DNA from: Zasmidium citrigriseum
Taxonomy: Eukaryota; Ascomycota; Dothideomycetes; Mycosphaerellales; Mycosphaerellaceae
NCBI GenBank assembly: GCA_002786025.1
Contig: NHNW01000006.1
Coordinates: forward strand, 930,001 to 994,000
DNA length: 64,000 nucleotides
Direction of reading: 5' to 3'
Shown: piece after piece, positions 19,548-28,859 of the stretch
Position numbering within the stretch: position 1 is the first letter of the stretch
Layout of the letters: each line of letters begins with the position of its first letter
Program-made: the position numbers and the translations under genes
Notes under the pieces: generated by a model
The model's database searches: none
What the model saw: the letters and a program-made list of their open reading frames with translations, nothing else
What the model was told of the DNA's origin: nothing

Positions 19548-19952
19548 TCTTCGAAGGAGCACCATTACATAAGGATCATCACCTTATCTCTCCGTAGCTA
19601 TGGCCGTGGCTTGGCTATGCTTACAATCGCCGAAGAAGCATTACTTTTGGTGTGGGTCACGCCATTGACTCATCAAGAGCTCGCATAGCACAGAAGCACT
19701 CCCTGGGAACGAGAAGGACTGGTTTGCGGACTCGCACCTGCTGCTTCTTCCAGCTCCTGCAATCTTCGGCGACGGATGCCGAAGCCGACGTTGACCTTGT
19801 GTGTGCTGCAACTCTAAAATCTATGACCTTCTAACTGCAGGCCAAGACTTTTCACAACCACATACAGCCTGTACCGGTCGAGAAGCTGGAGCAAAGACAC
19901 CCTTGAACATCTAGAACACAACTTGGCCTTTGACAAACCTCCATACACGACC
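19548..19952. other. Intergenic, nothing recognised
   Basis: A 405-base spacer in tandem orientation, covering the 3' UTR of the HET gene and the promoter of the NmrA-type gene. No supported frame or element was seen. Confidence 0.4.
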
Positions 19953-20897
19953 ATGACGACCAGCATCTCAAAAGTCGCTCTCCTGGGAGCCGACGGCAAG
20001 CTCGGTCCAGCCATTCTTCGTGCCCTCGTTGCCAATGGATTCAATGTCACGGTCCTTAAGCGGAAGTCGTCGAAGTCCCCGTCTTCGTACCCGTCGCAGA
20101 TCATGGTGTCCGACGATTTCAATGTCCCCGAATTGACCGAAGCTCTGAAAGGAATGGACGCCATCGTGATCACCATCAAAGGCAGCGAAACAGAACTCCA
20201 AAAGCGAATTGCAGACGCAGCTGTCCAAGCTGGCGTGAAGCGTAAGTTCATCTCCCATGCGCAACTTCACCTTACTAACGTTATGCCAGGCCTCATCCCA
20301 GCCGACTTCGGCTCCTGCGACTCCTCAACCCAATTCGCCCAAGATACCGTCCCTCTCTTCAAACACAAAGCCGTCCTCCGACAATACCTCACGGATCTCT
20401 CTACCAAGCACCCCTCCTTCGGCTGGACCTCCATCGTCTGCGGCCACTTCTTCGACTGGAGCCTCGAATTCCTGCACATCCACCTCTCCTCACGCAAAGC
20501 CGAGATCCTCGACGACGGAAACGCAAAATGGTCAACCACCTCCCTCGCCCAAATCGGCGAAGCCACCGCCCGGATCCTCCGGAACCCAGACGTCACCAAG
20601 AACCGCATGCTGTACATCCAGAGTTTCCTGGTGACGCAGAATGAGGTTATTGCGGCGTTTGAAAGGGCTACAGGGGCCAAGTGGACGATTGTGAGGCATG
20701 AGAGTGGGAAGTATTTGGAGGAGGAGAAGAGGAAGGCGGCTGAGGGGGATTTGGAGGCGGTGGAGAATTTGGTCTGGCTGGTGGGGACTGTGGAGGGGGA
20801 TTGGACGGGACGGAAGGATTTTGCTATGAAGGAGCTTGGGTTGGCGGAGGAGGATTTGATGAGGGTTGTGAGGAGGACTGTGGAGAAGATGAGTTAG
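19953..20897 (+). CDS. NmrA/isoflavone-reductase-like NAD(P)-binding protein
   Basis: Two exons (19953-20241 and 20290-20897) encode 298 residues. The 48-base intron has a GTAAGT donor, a TTACTAAC branch site and CAG acceptor; it is a multiple of three and has no stop, so the unspliced frame stays open. The N terminus is a Rossmann fold with ALLGADGKLGPAIL (G-x-D-G-x-x-G in place of the common G-x-x-G-x-x-G), and the spliced join gives GVKRLIPADFGS, the conserved NmrA-like segment. A GWTSIVCGHFFDW segment follows. Members either reduce small aromatic substrates or act as redox sensors; no catalytic call can be made. TTG at 19923 was rejected as a start. The 3' third is strongly G-rich on the coding strand. 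It converges on the 21040-21846 gene. Confidence 0.85.
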   Translation: MTTSISKVALLGADGKLGPAILRALVANGFNVTVLKRKSSKSPSSYPSQIMVSDDFNVPELTEALKGMDAIVITIKGSETELQKRIADAAVQAGVKRKFISHAQLHLTNVMPGLIPADFGSCDSSTQFAQDTVPLFKHKAVLRQYLTDLSTKHPSFGWTSIVCGHFFDWSLEFLHIHLSSRKAEILDDGNAKWSTTSLAQIGEATARILRNPDVTKNRMLYIQSFLVTQNEVIAAFERATGAKWTIVRHESGKYLEEEKRKAAEGDLEAVENLVWLVGTVEGDWTGRKDFAMKELGLAEEDLMRVVRRTVEKMS

Positions 20898-21039
20898 AAG
20901 AAGGGGGAGGTGAGGCTGTCTGTAAGCATACTGATCAAAGACGCAAAAGTCATGGCAATCTTGCTAACGCACACATTGCAACTCAAACTCTCAAGCCATC
21001 TGGTGAAACGCAATGGCCGACCCATTGTCACTCACTCAC

Positions 21040-21846
21040 CTACATTGCAAACCCCTCATTCCTTCCACATCCCCTAGCCCCCAACCCCCTCAGCACACCC
21101 ACCACACTCCCCCCAACCACCCCCTCCTCATCCCCCAAAACCCACAACCCCCCACCCTCCAACTCCCCCGCAACATCCTCACCCCAAACATCCCGCAACC
21201 TCAATCTACCAATTCCCCTCCCACGAACATCATAAAAAGCGAAGAACCAAGCCAAAAACTCGGGAAGGGTGGTGTCGAGACTGTTGTGGTGGATTAGGAC
21301 GAGCTCGTAGTCGATTGGGTGGGAGGAGAGGCGTTGGGAGATGGTGATTGAGGAGTGCGGAGGGAAGGGAGGAGAGGGTGGTGGCGGGGAAGGGTTGTTG
21401 GGGTGGCGAGAGGGACGAAAGAATGATGGAAGCAACGACTTCAGACCGCAGCAGCAGCCGGACTCTGCTTCATCCTCATCGCTATCGCTGGACCACACCG
21501 AGGGAGTGGGCTGGTAATGTTGTCCACCAACGCCTCGGAGATCCCAGGGGAAGCCACCAAGTGTACGTAGCAAGGGGTTGACGGTCGTGCTTCCCGGCCA
21601 GGCATGATAGGAACCTGTGGTTGATGAAGGGGAGGGTGGAGGAGATGGGGTGGGGTCGAAGAAGGTTCTGTTGCCGGTGGATGGGTTTAAGGGAGTTGTG
21701 TTTGGGTTTGTGGTGTTGATGAAGGGGGCGATGGGTTGAACGGGTGCAGGAGTGGTAGTTGGAGGACTGACCGTGTTGGTGCCGGAGAATCTGGCGAAGA
21801 GATCGCTGATACCAGCCTTCTTTTTCAGGGAGCGTGCGGTCGACAT
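21040..21846 (-). CDS. Proline-rich orphan protein
   Basis: A single frame of 268 residues starts at the ATG at 21846 (MSTARSLKKKAGISDLFARF). Residues 25-80 are rich in Pro, Thr and Asn, and 145-170 is a Pro/Ser run, so the first two thirds look disordered. A short acidic patch (SDSDEDEAE) precedes a CCCG cluster near residue 130 that could be a palmitoylation site. Only the last 80 residues look folded: YELVLIHHNSL, then LPEFLAWFFAFYDVRGRGIGRLRLRDVWGED, then a Gly-rich tail. I do not recognise the family. Plus-strand composition switches from C-rich to G-rich near 21240, which means the coding strand goes from C-rich (5') to G-rich (3'). Confidence 0.5.
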   Translation of the reverse strand: MSTARSLKKKAGISDLFARFSGTNTVSPPTTTPAPVQPIAPFINTTNPNTTPLNPSTGNRTFFDPTPSPPPSPSSTTGSYHAWPGSTTVNPLLRTLGGFPWDLRGVGGQHYQPTPSVWSSDSDEDEAESGCCCGLKSLLPSFFRPSRHPNNPSPPPPSPPFPPHSSITISQRLSSHPIDYELVLIHHNSLDTTLPEFLAWFFAFYDVRGRGIGRLRLRDVWGEDVAGELEGGGLWVLGDEEGVVGGSVVGVLRGLGARGCGRNEGFAM

Positions 21847-22682
21847 GTCGGGTAGTCTGTTCAGGTTGATGGTTGCAATCGAATCTGGTCCAGCCAGATC
21901 GTAGTCGAAGAAATCAATAAGTCGCTTGCGTAGCCTCGTCGAGAAGCGTCAAAGGCGCGTTGGCAAGGCTGTGTTTTGGAGGTTGGGATACTTCCAGTTG
22001 CAAAATCGATGAAGAGATGCGGACAGATCGAACCAAGACTGCTCTAGGTATATAGACCCTACAGAATCGTCGCAAAGGACAATACATTGTAGTATGCTGG
22101 CGTCGTGGACGTCGGAGAAGCAATGAGAGCAACGTCAAAGCCATTGTCATTCGTCAAAGGCGAGAAACGCCGAGGAGGACCCGATTAAAATGCCCTCATG
22201 ATGAGTGACTGGCTGATGGATCAATGCAGTGATTAAACGCTAGCTCCGCTCGATTTTTTCGTGCCTTCTTGCGGCTGTCGAGGGGATTTTGGAGCGTCGG
22301 TGACGGGCCTTGATTTGCCAGGGTCTGTGGTATCGATTTCCGCTAGCGAGGTGAGACAGAGGGAGAGCGTCTCACCCTGCGAAGGCATGGTGAGCTCTCG
22401 AGAGGAACGATCAACCGCTGAGGGAGCAAATGATCACTGACTTCTCAACATGGCAGTCATAAAGCATTTGTCGTCGTGCCTTTTCCTGCTTCTTGGTACT
22501 TTTCATCACTCCCAAATTCTTCAAGACTACCTGTCTTTCCTGTCCGTGGTAGCACCCATAAGATTTTTCTTCGCTCCTACCACCATTTCAAAGTCCATGT
22601 CCAGTCTCGAAGGGCGTTACATCGGCCATGAGAGCAGACGGACTCCTGTGCGAGACCGAGGGCTTTTGATTAGAACTCAGAC
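21847..22682. other. Intergenic, nothing firm
   Basis: This holds the promoter of the 21040-21846 gene and the end of the next gene on the same strand. A plus-strand frame from the ATG at 22450 has a hydrophobic start but runs into the antisense of the neighbouring gene and is not supported. A possible extra 3' exon of the upstream gene (see KDEL finding) would fall near 22580-22641. Confidence 0.35.
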
Positions 22683-25600
22683 TCACAGTTCATCCTTCCC
22701 CTGCTCCGCAGCTTCGTCTCGCTGTATCCTCTGCTCGAGCTGCATGCTCCTAACATGATCTGTGATAATTTGAGTACCTTCAGCAAAGTCCTGCACGTCC
22801 TTATCGTTGGCATCATCCGGGTCAAGAGCCGGGTCAGTGTCCTCGGGATGATTGAGCATGTGCTCGATCTTGTGGAACGCCTTTGCAATTGGCGCCTGAG
22901 CCTCGTGCAATATCTTGTGCAAAAAGCCGGTCGTCTTGTTCTTAGCTTCGAGAACGTCTGATGAAATTGGCCAGCAGTGTTTGTAGAGCAACCACGATTT
23001 CCAGAGACCTGCTGTGCCTTCTTTTCCTTTGTCGAGCATTCCGATCCAAGATGTGTCAATTCGGAAGGCGAAGAGCTGAGCGTATATGGTCATGCCGATA
23101 CGCTGGACGATCTTGAATTGGACACTTTGGCTTTTGCTGCCATCTTTCTCGCACTTGTCGTCCACACCTGTGGAGATTATCAGCATGTGCGCTCGTAGAA
23201 AAGTGGCATGAAGTTGTCAAGGAGGCCTTTACCATCAACTAATTCGGCGGTGAACTCGGTCTTGCTGTAATCCTGCACATACGGTCAGTATACACGTGGT
23301 TTGAAGGGTCTACTACAGTATGCTTACCATTCGTGCTCCAATGGTAAAGGGATCGCCCAATCCTGCATCTTTGACATCCTTCAACGCTCCCTTGATGCCC
23401 CCATCGATAAGTGATGCGAATCCAGGGAAGCCTGGAATCAGAGTGATAGCGCACTTGGTTCCGATAGCAATGGACCCTATTAGACGCGGGTGGTCGATGT
23501 GAAGGTCTGACTCCAGATACTCGAACGTGGCATTCAGCGTGTTCTTCTTGACCAGATAGTTTTCATCGCTGCCTTCGGGAAGTAACCTCACCATGTATTC
23601 GCCCTTGGAAATTTTGACGTTGACACCGGGCATCGTCCTGAAAGAGATGAGCCTCACTACGCAGTATTTGGGAACATGGCTGGGTTGACACTTACCAGTT
23701 CAGGTCTACTCGGGCGCCCAGCTGTAGTTCGACGGAGAGGGGCGTGCCGATCCAAGTGAATGGACCCCAGGAGGAGAGCTGTCAGCACATCAGCATGTTG
23801 CGATCGTCCAGTATCCGCAATGGCCTACCGGTGCTCCTGTGTTTTGTCCCACCCTCCCAGGCTGATTGTACTGGGGCAGTCCTATATTCTGCTTGCGCCC
23901 CTCTTCGTTGAACTTCCAGTCTCCAGGCGTGGCTTTGACTAAAGAGCATTCAGCGACCATGACGAGGAACCTCGTCTCGTCAGGACTGACTCACTCTGGG
24001 AGGAGTCGCCATGCTGGAAATTCAGGCCTAATGAGACTTCAAATTCGTCGGGATAGTACCAGTCGATGACTGCGACGCCGCGGATATCTTCGCGAAGATC
24101 GGCTTCCATCTGCCATCTCACGTCGATCGGTTCGTCGACGATCAGGGAGAAGTCCACATTACGAACGTGTGACTTGAGGAACTGCTTGAAGAAATCGCCC
24201 ACATTTTTGAACTCTTTCGCATCGTCGACGAAGCATTCCCAACACCTGTTTGAAGATGTTAGTGCAATTCCAGAAGGCAGCTTTGAAGAAGAAGCGTGTG
24301 AAGAGAACGCCATTCTTGAGAGCTTACGAACGTGGCATCGCTTTTAAAGATTGTCTTGCCAAGGCACTGGAAAAAGGTAGTCACTGTTTCCGAGACGTGC
24401 AGTAACTTGTTGCCTTTGCACTCTTCAGGCTCGATTTCGTAGCATGACGGGAAGTTCGGGCTGCTGATCGAGCAATTGTCGAGTTGACCTGGAGGATAAA
24501 TCTGGCAGTGCGGGAACCGCGGATCTGTCTCATCGCAATTCGGATCTCGTCCGTTGGCGTCAGTTTTCTTGTCACCGTCGCCCCGAGCTCTGATGTGCTT
24601 TTCGTGGCGACTCTGTCTCTCCACCTCTACAAGTCTATTGATGGCGGGCTGCAACTTGAGGCGTTTCCTATGAAAGCCATCCGGATCGGCCCCTCGGTGA
24701 AATATGGAGAAGAGCCTGAGGTCTAGGTCCATTGTGACACGGCTCTTGAAATCACCTTTGATGTGACAATCAAGACAAGCCACAAAAAAGCGTGGTATCT
24801 TGACATGATATTCCCAATCCGATTCATCTTTTCTGTCTCATGTTAGTATTACGACATTGACAATCGGAGATCGGCTACTTTCCCTTCAGAAATAATCTGG
24901 TGTCTTCCTGGCCAACCCTTCTCTGGAAGATGGATGTGGACATCCTTTGGGTCGATGTGCCAAGGGTCGGGATCTCCACGTCGTTGCATCGTTGGCATAC
25001 TGTCTACGACCTGTCAACTTGAACTCCTCCACATGCATCCAAATATTTCGGCATACTCACTGCCTGGATCGGATCGCAGCTGTAGCAGCATGTCCGAGTC
25101 TGGCGGACCGTGATCGAATCGAAGATCATGAGCCCATTCCGAGTCGGAATAGATGGAGTTTGGCAGAGGACGTGCCCGAATCATGATCTTCCCTTGGCCA
25201 TCGTAGTATACTAATGATTCGGGCCTTATTGAGGTCAGCGTCGGATTGGTCGTCGACTGCGACAAGATCTCACTGATAGACAGATCTCTCCATGGGTCCT
25301 TCGAAGCAATCCGGATCTTCGACGGTGAAGAGAATGTCGCGCCGTTGAGCCCATTGCTGCTTCGCAATCTGGAACGCTTGTGCATCGCGAAAAGACAACG
25401 TCAAATCCGTGAGCTGATGCGCGCGTGCGTATGGCTGGCATTGGACCCTCTCATCGAGCAGATATGGCTCGATAAGTTCAAGATCCACGTATTGGTAGTC
25501 GTCGTGACGGATAACGAGTGTGGTGGCGTGATACGGTGGCGAAGCTGATTCAGTCAGCTTATGTTCTGGATTCCATGAGTGAAAGACTTGCTGTCCAGGT

Positions 25601-25775
25601 AGGTGAAGTTGCCAGCAGATTTGGGAACGAAAGCGGCAACAAGTTCATCACTTCGACGCCTGTGTGATCTTTGGCGAGGGCGTGGTGTAACAGGAATCCG
25701 ATGTCCAAAGCTCTCGCATACAGTAAGCTGCAACACACCTAAGAAGGCAAGCAAAGTCAAGTGAAGGAGGGCCAT
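22683..25775 (-). CDS. Large secretory-pathway protein resembling DUF7029/DUF7223 proteins, apparent C-terminal KDEL
   Basis: I model 11 exons on the minus strand: 25775-25722, 25590-25274, 25224-25061, 24999-24879, 24832-24332, 24245-23995, 23938-23829, 23778-23696, 23637-23328, 23272-23233 and 23167-22683. Phases close throughout and give 811 residues. The first exon encodes a signal peptide (MALLHLTLLAFLGVLQL). The next region (ATTLVIRHDDYQ ... LTLSFRDAQAFQIAKQQW ... CFEG) resembles DUF7029; the middle (FFVACLDCHIKGDF, CWECFVDDAKEF) resembles DUF7223. Both are known only from secreted fungal proteins of unknown role, and both assignments are from memory. The frame ends GKDEL, an ER-retrieval signal, but its last bases also form a perfect GTGAGT donor. 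The first join (131-base intron) and the GTTCGT donor after 24332 are the least certain. It is divergent from another secreted-protein gene. Confidence 0.7.
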
Positions 25776-26752
25776 CTTGGTGGAGAACAAGCAGGCGCAA
25801 AAGCCAGCGACAGGAAGACGGCAGCAGCACAGATGCAGCTTTCATGTATGCTCAAGAAGCTGTCGAGTCTCGACAAATTTCCAGGTGCGAACATACCTTG
25901 ACCTTACAAGACGTGATCCACATATCTGTATGATATATCAATGGTACCGAGAAAGGAATTTCAATAGGTCGACGCCGAGTGGGCCTGAGCAAGAGGGAAG
26001 ATCTGCGTCCTGAAGACTCCGGTGATTCGGAACAGCGCTCTGCGTTATTCGCTCCATCGCATTACTGCGTTCGTTGAAGGCTTCCGCATGACTTACCTGT
26101 ACTGCTGATGGAAAGGAGGCGTTCCATGGTCATTATCATTTGTGTGCTGAAAGCCTCGGAAAGGACGGCCTGCGACTGACAGGTTCCATTGGCGTAGGGA
26201 TGTGCAGACTTCAAGTCAGCGGCATCGGCTTGATGTTGCCATCTTTGATATCAAGGTCAGCAGCAAAGGGAAGCCGATTGTGCAATTACGAAGGTAGGTG
26301 AAGTGAAGTGTGGCTGGATAATATCGTTGCCAAGGAACGAAAGTCATGGGACCGTGGGATTTTGGAACCTCACCTCCCTCTTTGCTTCCTCCTCCCCATC
26401 TACTCATGGAGTCAGCATCTTTGCTGCGTTCTCGCCTATCAGCAATGTCCGTCATGTCACTTCTTTTGGATCATGCTTTAGCTCACCGAGCTTGCGAGTC
26501 GATGGACCTCAACAAATATGGTAGGGGTTGTCAACTTCTCTGGTCTCCTATCGGATCTCCCCCAGTTGCTCGCGCCAGCCTCCATTCCATTATTGGAATA
26601 ATGAGTAGCTCTTTGAAGCTTCCTCCAGCTGGGACATTTTTCAGACGCCCTTCTTTCTTAGTCTCTGCATCTTCTTCTCTTCTTACTGAGTACACCGCGG
26701 CCCACGTTCAACAGTCCTCCACCAGAACAGCTTGGGAGTATCGCCAGATATT
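25776..26752. promoter_or_regulatory. Shared upstream region of two divergent secreted-protein genes
   Basis: The 977 bases between the two divergent starts contain no supported gene. The length allows separate promoters, but both products carry signal peptides, so joint control is possible. The plus-strand end (26640-26750) is pyrimidine-rich, as expected near a transcription start. Confidence 0.4.
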
Positions 26753-28528
26753 ATGGTCCGTCTGAGGTCGGCCGTGGCTGCTTTTGTGGCCATCATGAGT
26801 CCCGCCGCTCTTGCGCTCACGACGTCCAGATCTGCTCTTGCCAATTCACAGAGCATCGCTTCGCACAGCTTTTCTGAGAGCAACATCGCCGAATTCTCAG
26901 CCGCCAGTCTCTCGGCTCGTGGGTCACACCCCGAGAACGAATGCATGGCCGGACTTGCAGTCCTGGAGAAACGCTGCGCCGCACAAGAAGAGCAGCTAAG
27001 ACAGCTCTATTCTGGAGCTGGTTCCCCGATGGACCTACCGGTCTTGTCAGAAGACCTTCAGTGCCCAGTCATCCAGGATAAAGTCAAACAGAAACCTCCC
27101 AAAATCACCGAACGAGGCCGGCCAAACGAGGCATTCGATGCATGTCGTCAGGCTGGGAACGACATCCAAATGATCATAGAACATCAAGAAGAACGCATCG
27201 ATTGGCTTTTGAATCACCCGCTCTCGAAACGGTCAGATCAACTTGTCGCACATACAATCCAGCGGCGAAAGGACGAAGGGCAGAAATCCGACTTACACCT
27301 TATGCTTGGTAATTGCCGGAAGGATACTGCAGACATTGAAGAAGTCATCAAGCAGCTACAGAAGTATCAACAACAATGCCATCAATCTGCACCCGCTCCA
27401 TCGTCAAAGCGGCCTCCAGAGGTGATTGAATCGACACCCAGCCCAGGAGTCATGGAATACCGACCGCGGCCCACAGCCAAGCCGATCACAAACGAGTCCC
27501 ACGGCAGCGATCTCCACTTGCTGGCACGCGATGAATCCAAAGACGAGTTGAACAACCAGTGGGTCGCATGTACGGAAGACCTGGAAGGCCTTGTTACGAA
27601 GTCGAACAACTTGTTCAGGGATGTTCTGCACTGCTACAAGGATGCCGGCCAAGCTTCGAAACCACAGAAACGGTCTCTATCTCCTGTGGAAGATCATGTA
27701 CAGAGCGCGGCACTTATGAGCGATGTGCGAGCAGATGTTTACGCTTCTGAGTCGAAAGCGAGCGTGATTGAGAAGCGGGACGGTAAATCTGCGAGACTGA
27801 AACGGGCACAAGACGACGCTGCTCATTACAGAACATTGTACAGAGTGGCCAACACTTTCCTGCAAGAAGTGCAAGATCTTTTTCTCGACATGGTCAAAGG
27901 TCAGCAGTCCAACAGCAAATCAGCCGCCGACAACGAACAGCAGGCCAAGACCTTGGAGTCTCAGCTCAGAAATCAGACTGGCTCTGTCACTGATTGCCGA
28001 GGCCAACTGGCCGCGGTCCAAGCCGAGAGAGACGATATCAAGCCGAAGTATGAGGATCTTCAGAAGGATATGGAAGCAATCAGGGCGAACAAGGAGTCCT
28101 GGGTCATCAAAGCCAGCGCCAACGGAACTCGAGTTGAAGACTGGGGCAAGTGGATGGAGGAAAAAGACAAAAGGATCCAAAAGCTCCAGGACGATCTTGA
28201 TCTCGAGCAAGCTACAAATCGAAATCTCACCGACGAAAGAATACATCTTCAAGACAAGCTTGACCAGAAGCATGAAGCCTTCGACAGTCAGGGCAAAGAT
28301 CTGAACACCGCCAACTCTGAGCTCTCATCCAAGGACGCCCAAATCACGTCGCTGAACGACAAGATCGGTGATCTGAACAAGGAGATTGAGCGGCTAAATG
28401 GCGTTGTCGATACCCTTAATTGCACCATTGCCGAACGGAACAGAGTCGTCGAGCACATACAATGTCAGCTGGGTGCCGACAAATTCGAGGCCTACAAAAC
28501 TCCAGGGCTCTGTTGGTGGCCACAGTGA
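26753..28528 (+). CDS. Secreted coiled-coil protein, unknown function
   Basis: An intronless gene encodes 591 residues from the ATG at 26753; a TTG 21 bases earlier was not used. Residues 1-22 form a signal peptide (MVRLRSAVAAFVAIMSPAALA). Residues about 340-570 are heptad-rich coiled coil (DDLDLEQATNRNLTDERIHL, then KIGDLNKEIERLNGVVDTLN). A Pro-rich stretch at about 220-250 breaks the helix. Lys-Arg pairs follow acidic or small residues at K73-R74, K159-R160, K306-R307 and K341-R342, possible Kex2 sites. About a dozen Cys are spread through the chain, and the tail ends CWWPQ. I do not recognise the family. The product could be surface-bound, secreted or an ER/Golgi lumen protein. It is divergent from the KDEL-ended secretory gene. 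Confidence 0.7.
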   Translation: MVRLRSAVAAFVAIMSPAALALTTSRSALANSQSIASHSFSESNIAEFSAASLSARGSHPENECMAGLAVLEKRCAAQEEQLRQLYSGAGSPMDLPVLSEDLQCPVIQDKVKQKPPKITERGRPNEAFDACRQAGNDIQMIIEHQEERIDWLLNHPLSKRSDQLVAHTIQRRKDEGQKSDLHLMLGNCRKDTADIEEVIKQLQKYQQQCHQSAPAPSSKRPPEVIESTPSPGVMEYRPRPTAKPITNESHGSDLHLLARDESKDELNNQWVACTEDLEGLVTKSNNLFRDVLHCYKDAGQASKPQKRSLSPVEDHVQSAALMSDVRADVYASESKASVIEKRDGKSARLKRAQDDAAHYRTLYRVANTFLQEVQDLFLDMVKGQQSNSKSAADNEQQAKTLESQLRNQTGSVTDCRGQLAAVQAERDDIKPKYEDLQKDMEAIRANKESWVIKASANGTRVEDWGKWMEEKDKRIQKLQDDLDLEQATNRNLTDERIHLQDKLDQKHEAFDSQGKDLNTANSELSSKDAQITSLNDKIGDLNKEIERLNGVVDTLNCTIAERNRVVEHIQCQLGADKFEAYKTPGLCWWPQ

Positions 28529-28859
28529 TCTGAGAACGAGTTTGTTGGCCTGACAATGAGCTGTTCTGGGGAGATGGAAGAGATGGTCGGTAATAGTCAG
28601 CTCTTTGGCTCTGTGGTTTGGTGTTTGAAGTGATATCCAGTGTGCGTGAATGATGTCCAAAGTAGCTAATTTCGGAGTTTCAACTTTATTTCGGATTCAT
28701 TCCTAACAATTCTCATTGCACGCCATCGCAATACAGGACAATGGATTGTGCGATACCGTAGAGTTCTAGCCACACTGCGGGACGCCGGGCCGTGCGGGTG
28801 TGGCTCGAGCTTTCAGACCTCGAGGTGAATGAAACTTTGGGACCTCCATCATTGAAGCA
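28529..28859. other. Intergenic, nothing recognised
   Basis: The 331-base spacer in tandem orientation has AT-rich patches near 28650-28700 that suit a 3' UTR and polyadenylation region for the coiled-coil gene. The rest is the promoter of the EngB-type gene. Confidence 0.4.

Noticed and set aside
22450..22758. Plus-strand frame starting with a hydrophobic segment, like a small secreted protein
   Set aside because: Its second half is antisense to the last exon of the KDEL-ended gene, and no intron or family support exists.
24879..25061. Alternative join using a GTATGC donor at 25056 in the DUF7029-like gene
   Set aside because: It opens the next exon in a frame that cannot be joined to the following exon with a good acceptor; the GTGAGT donor closes all phases.
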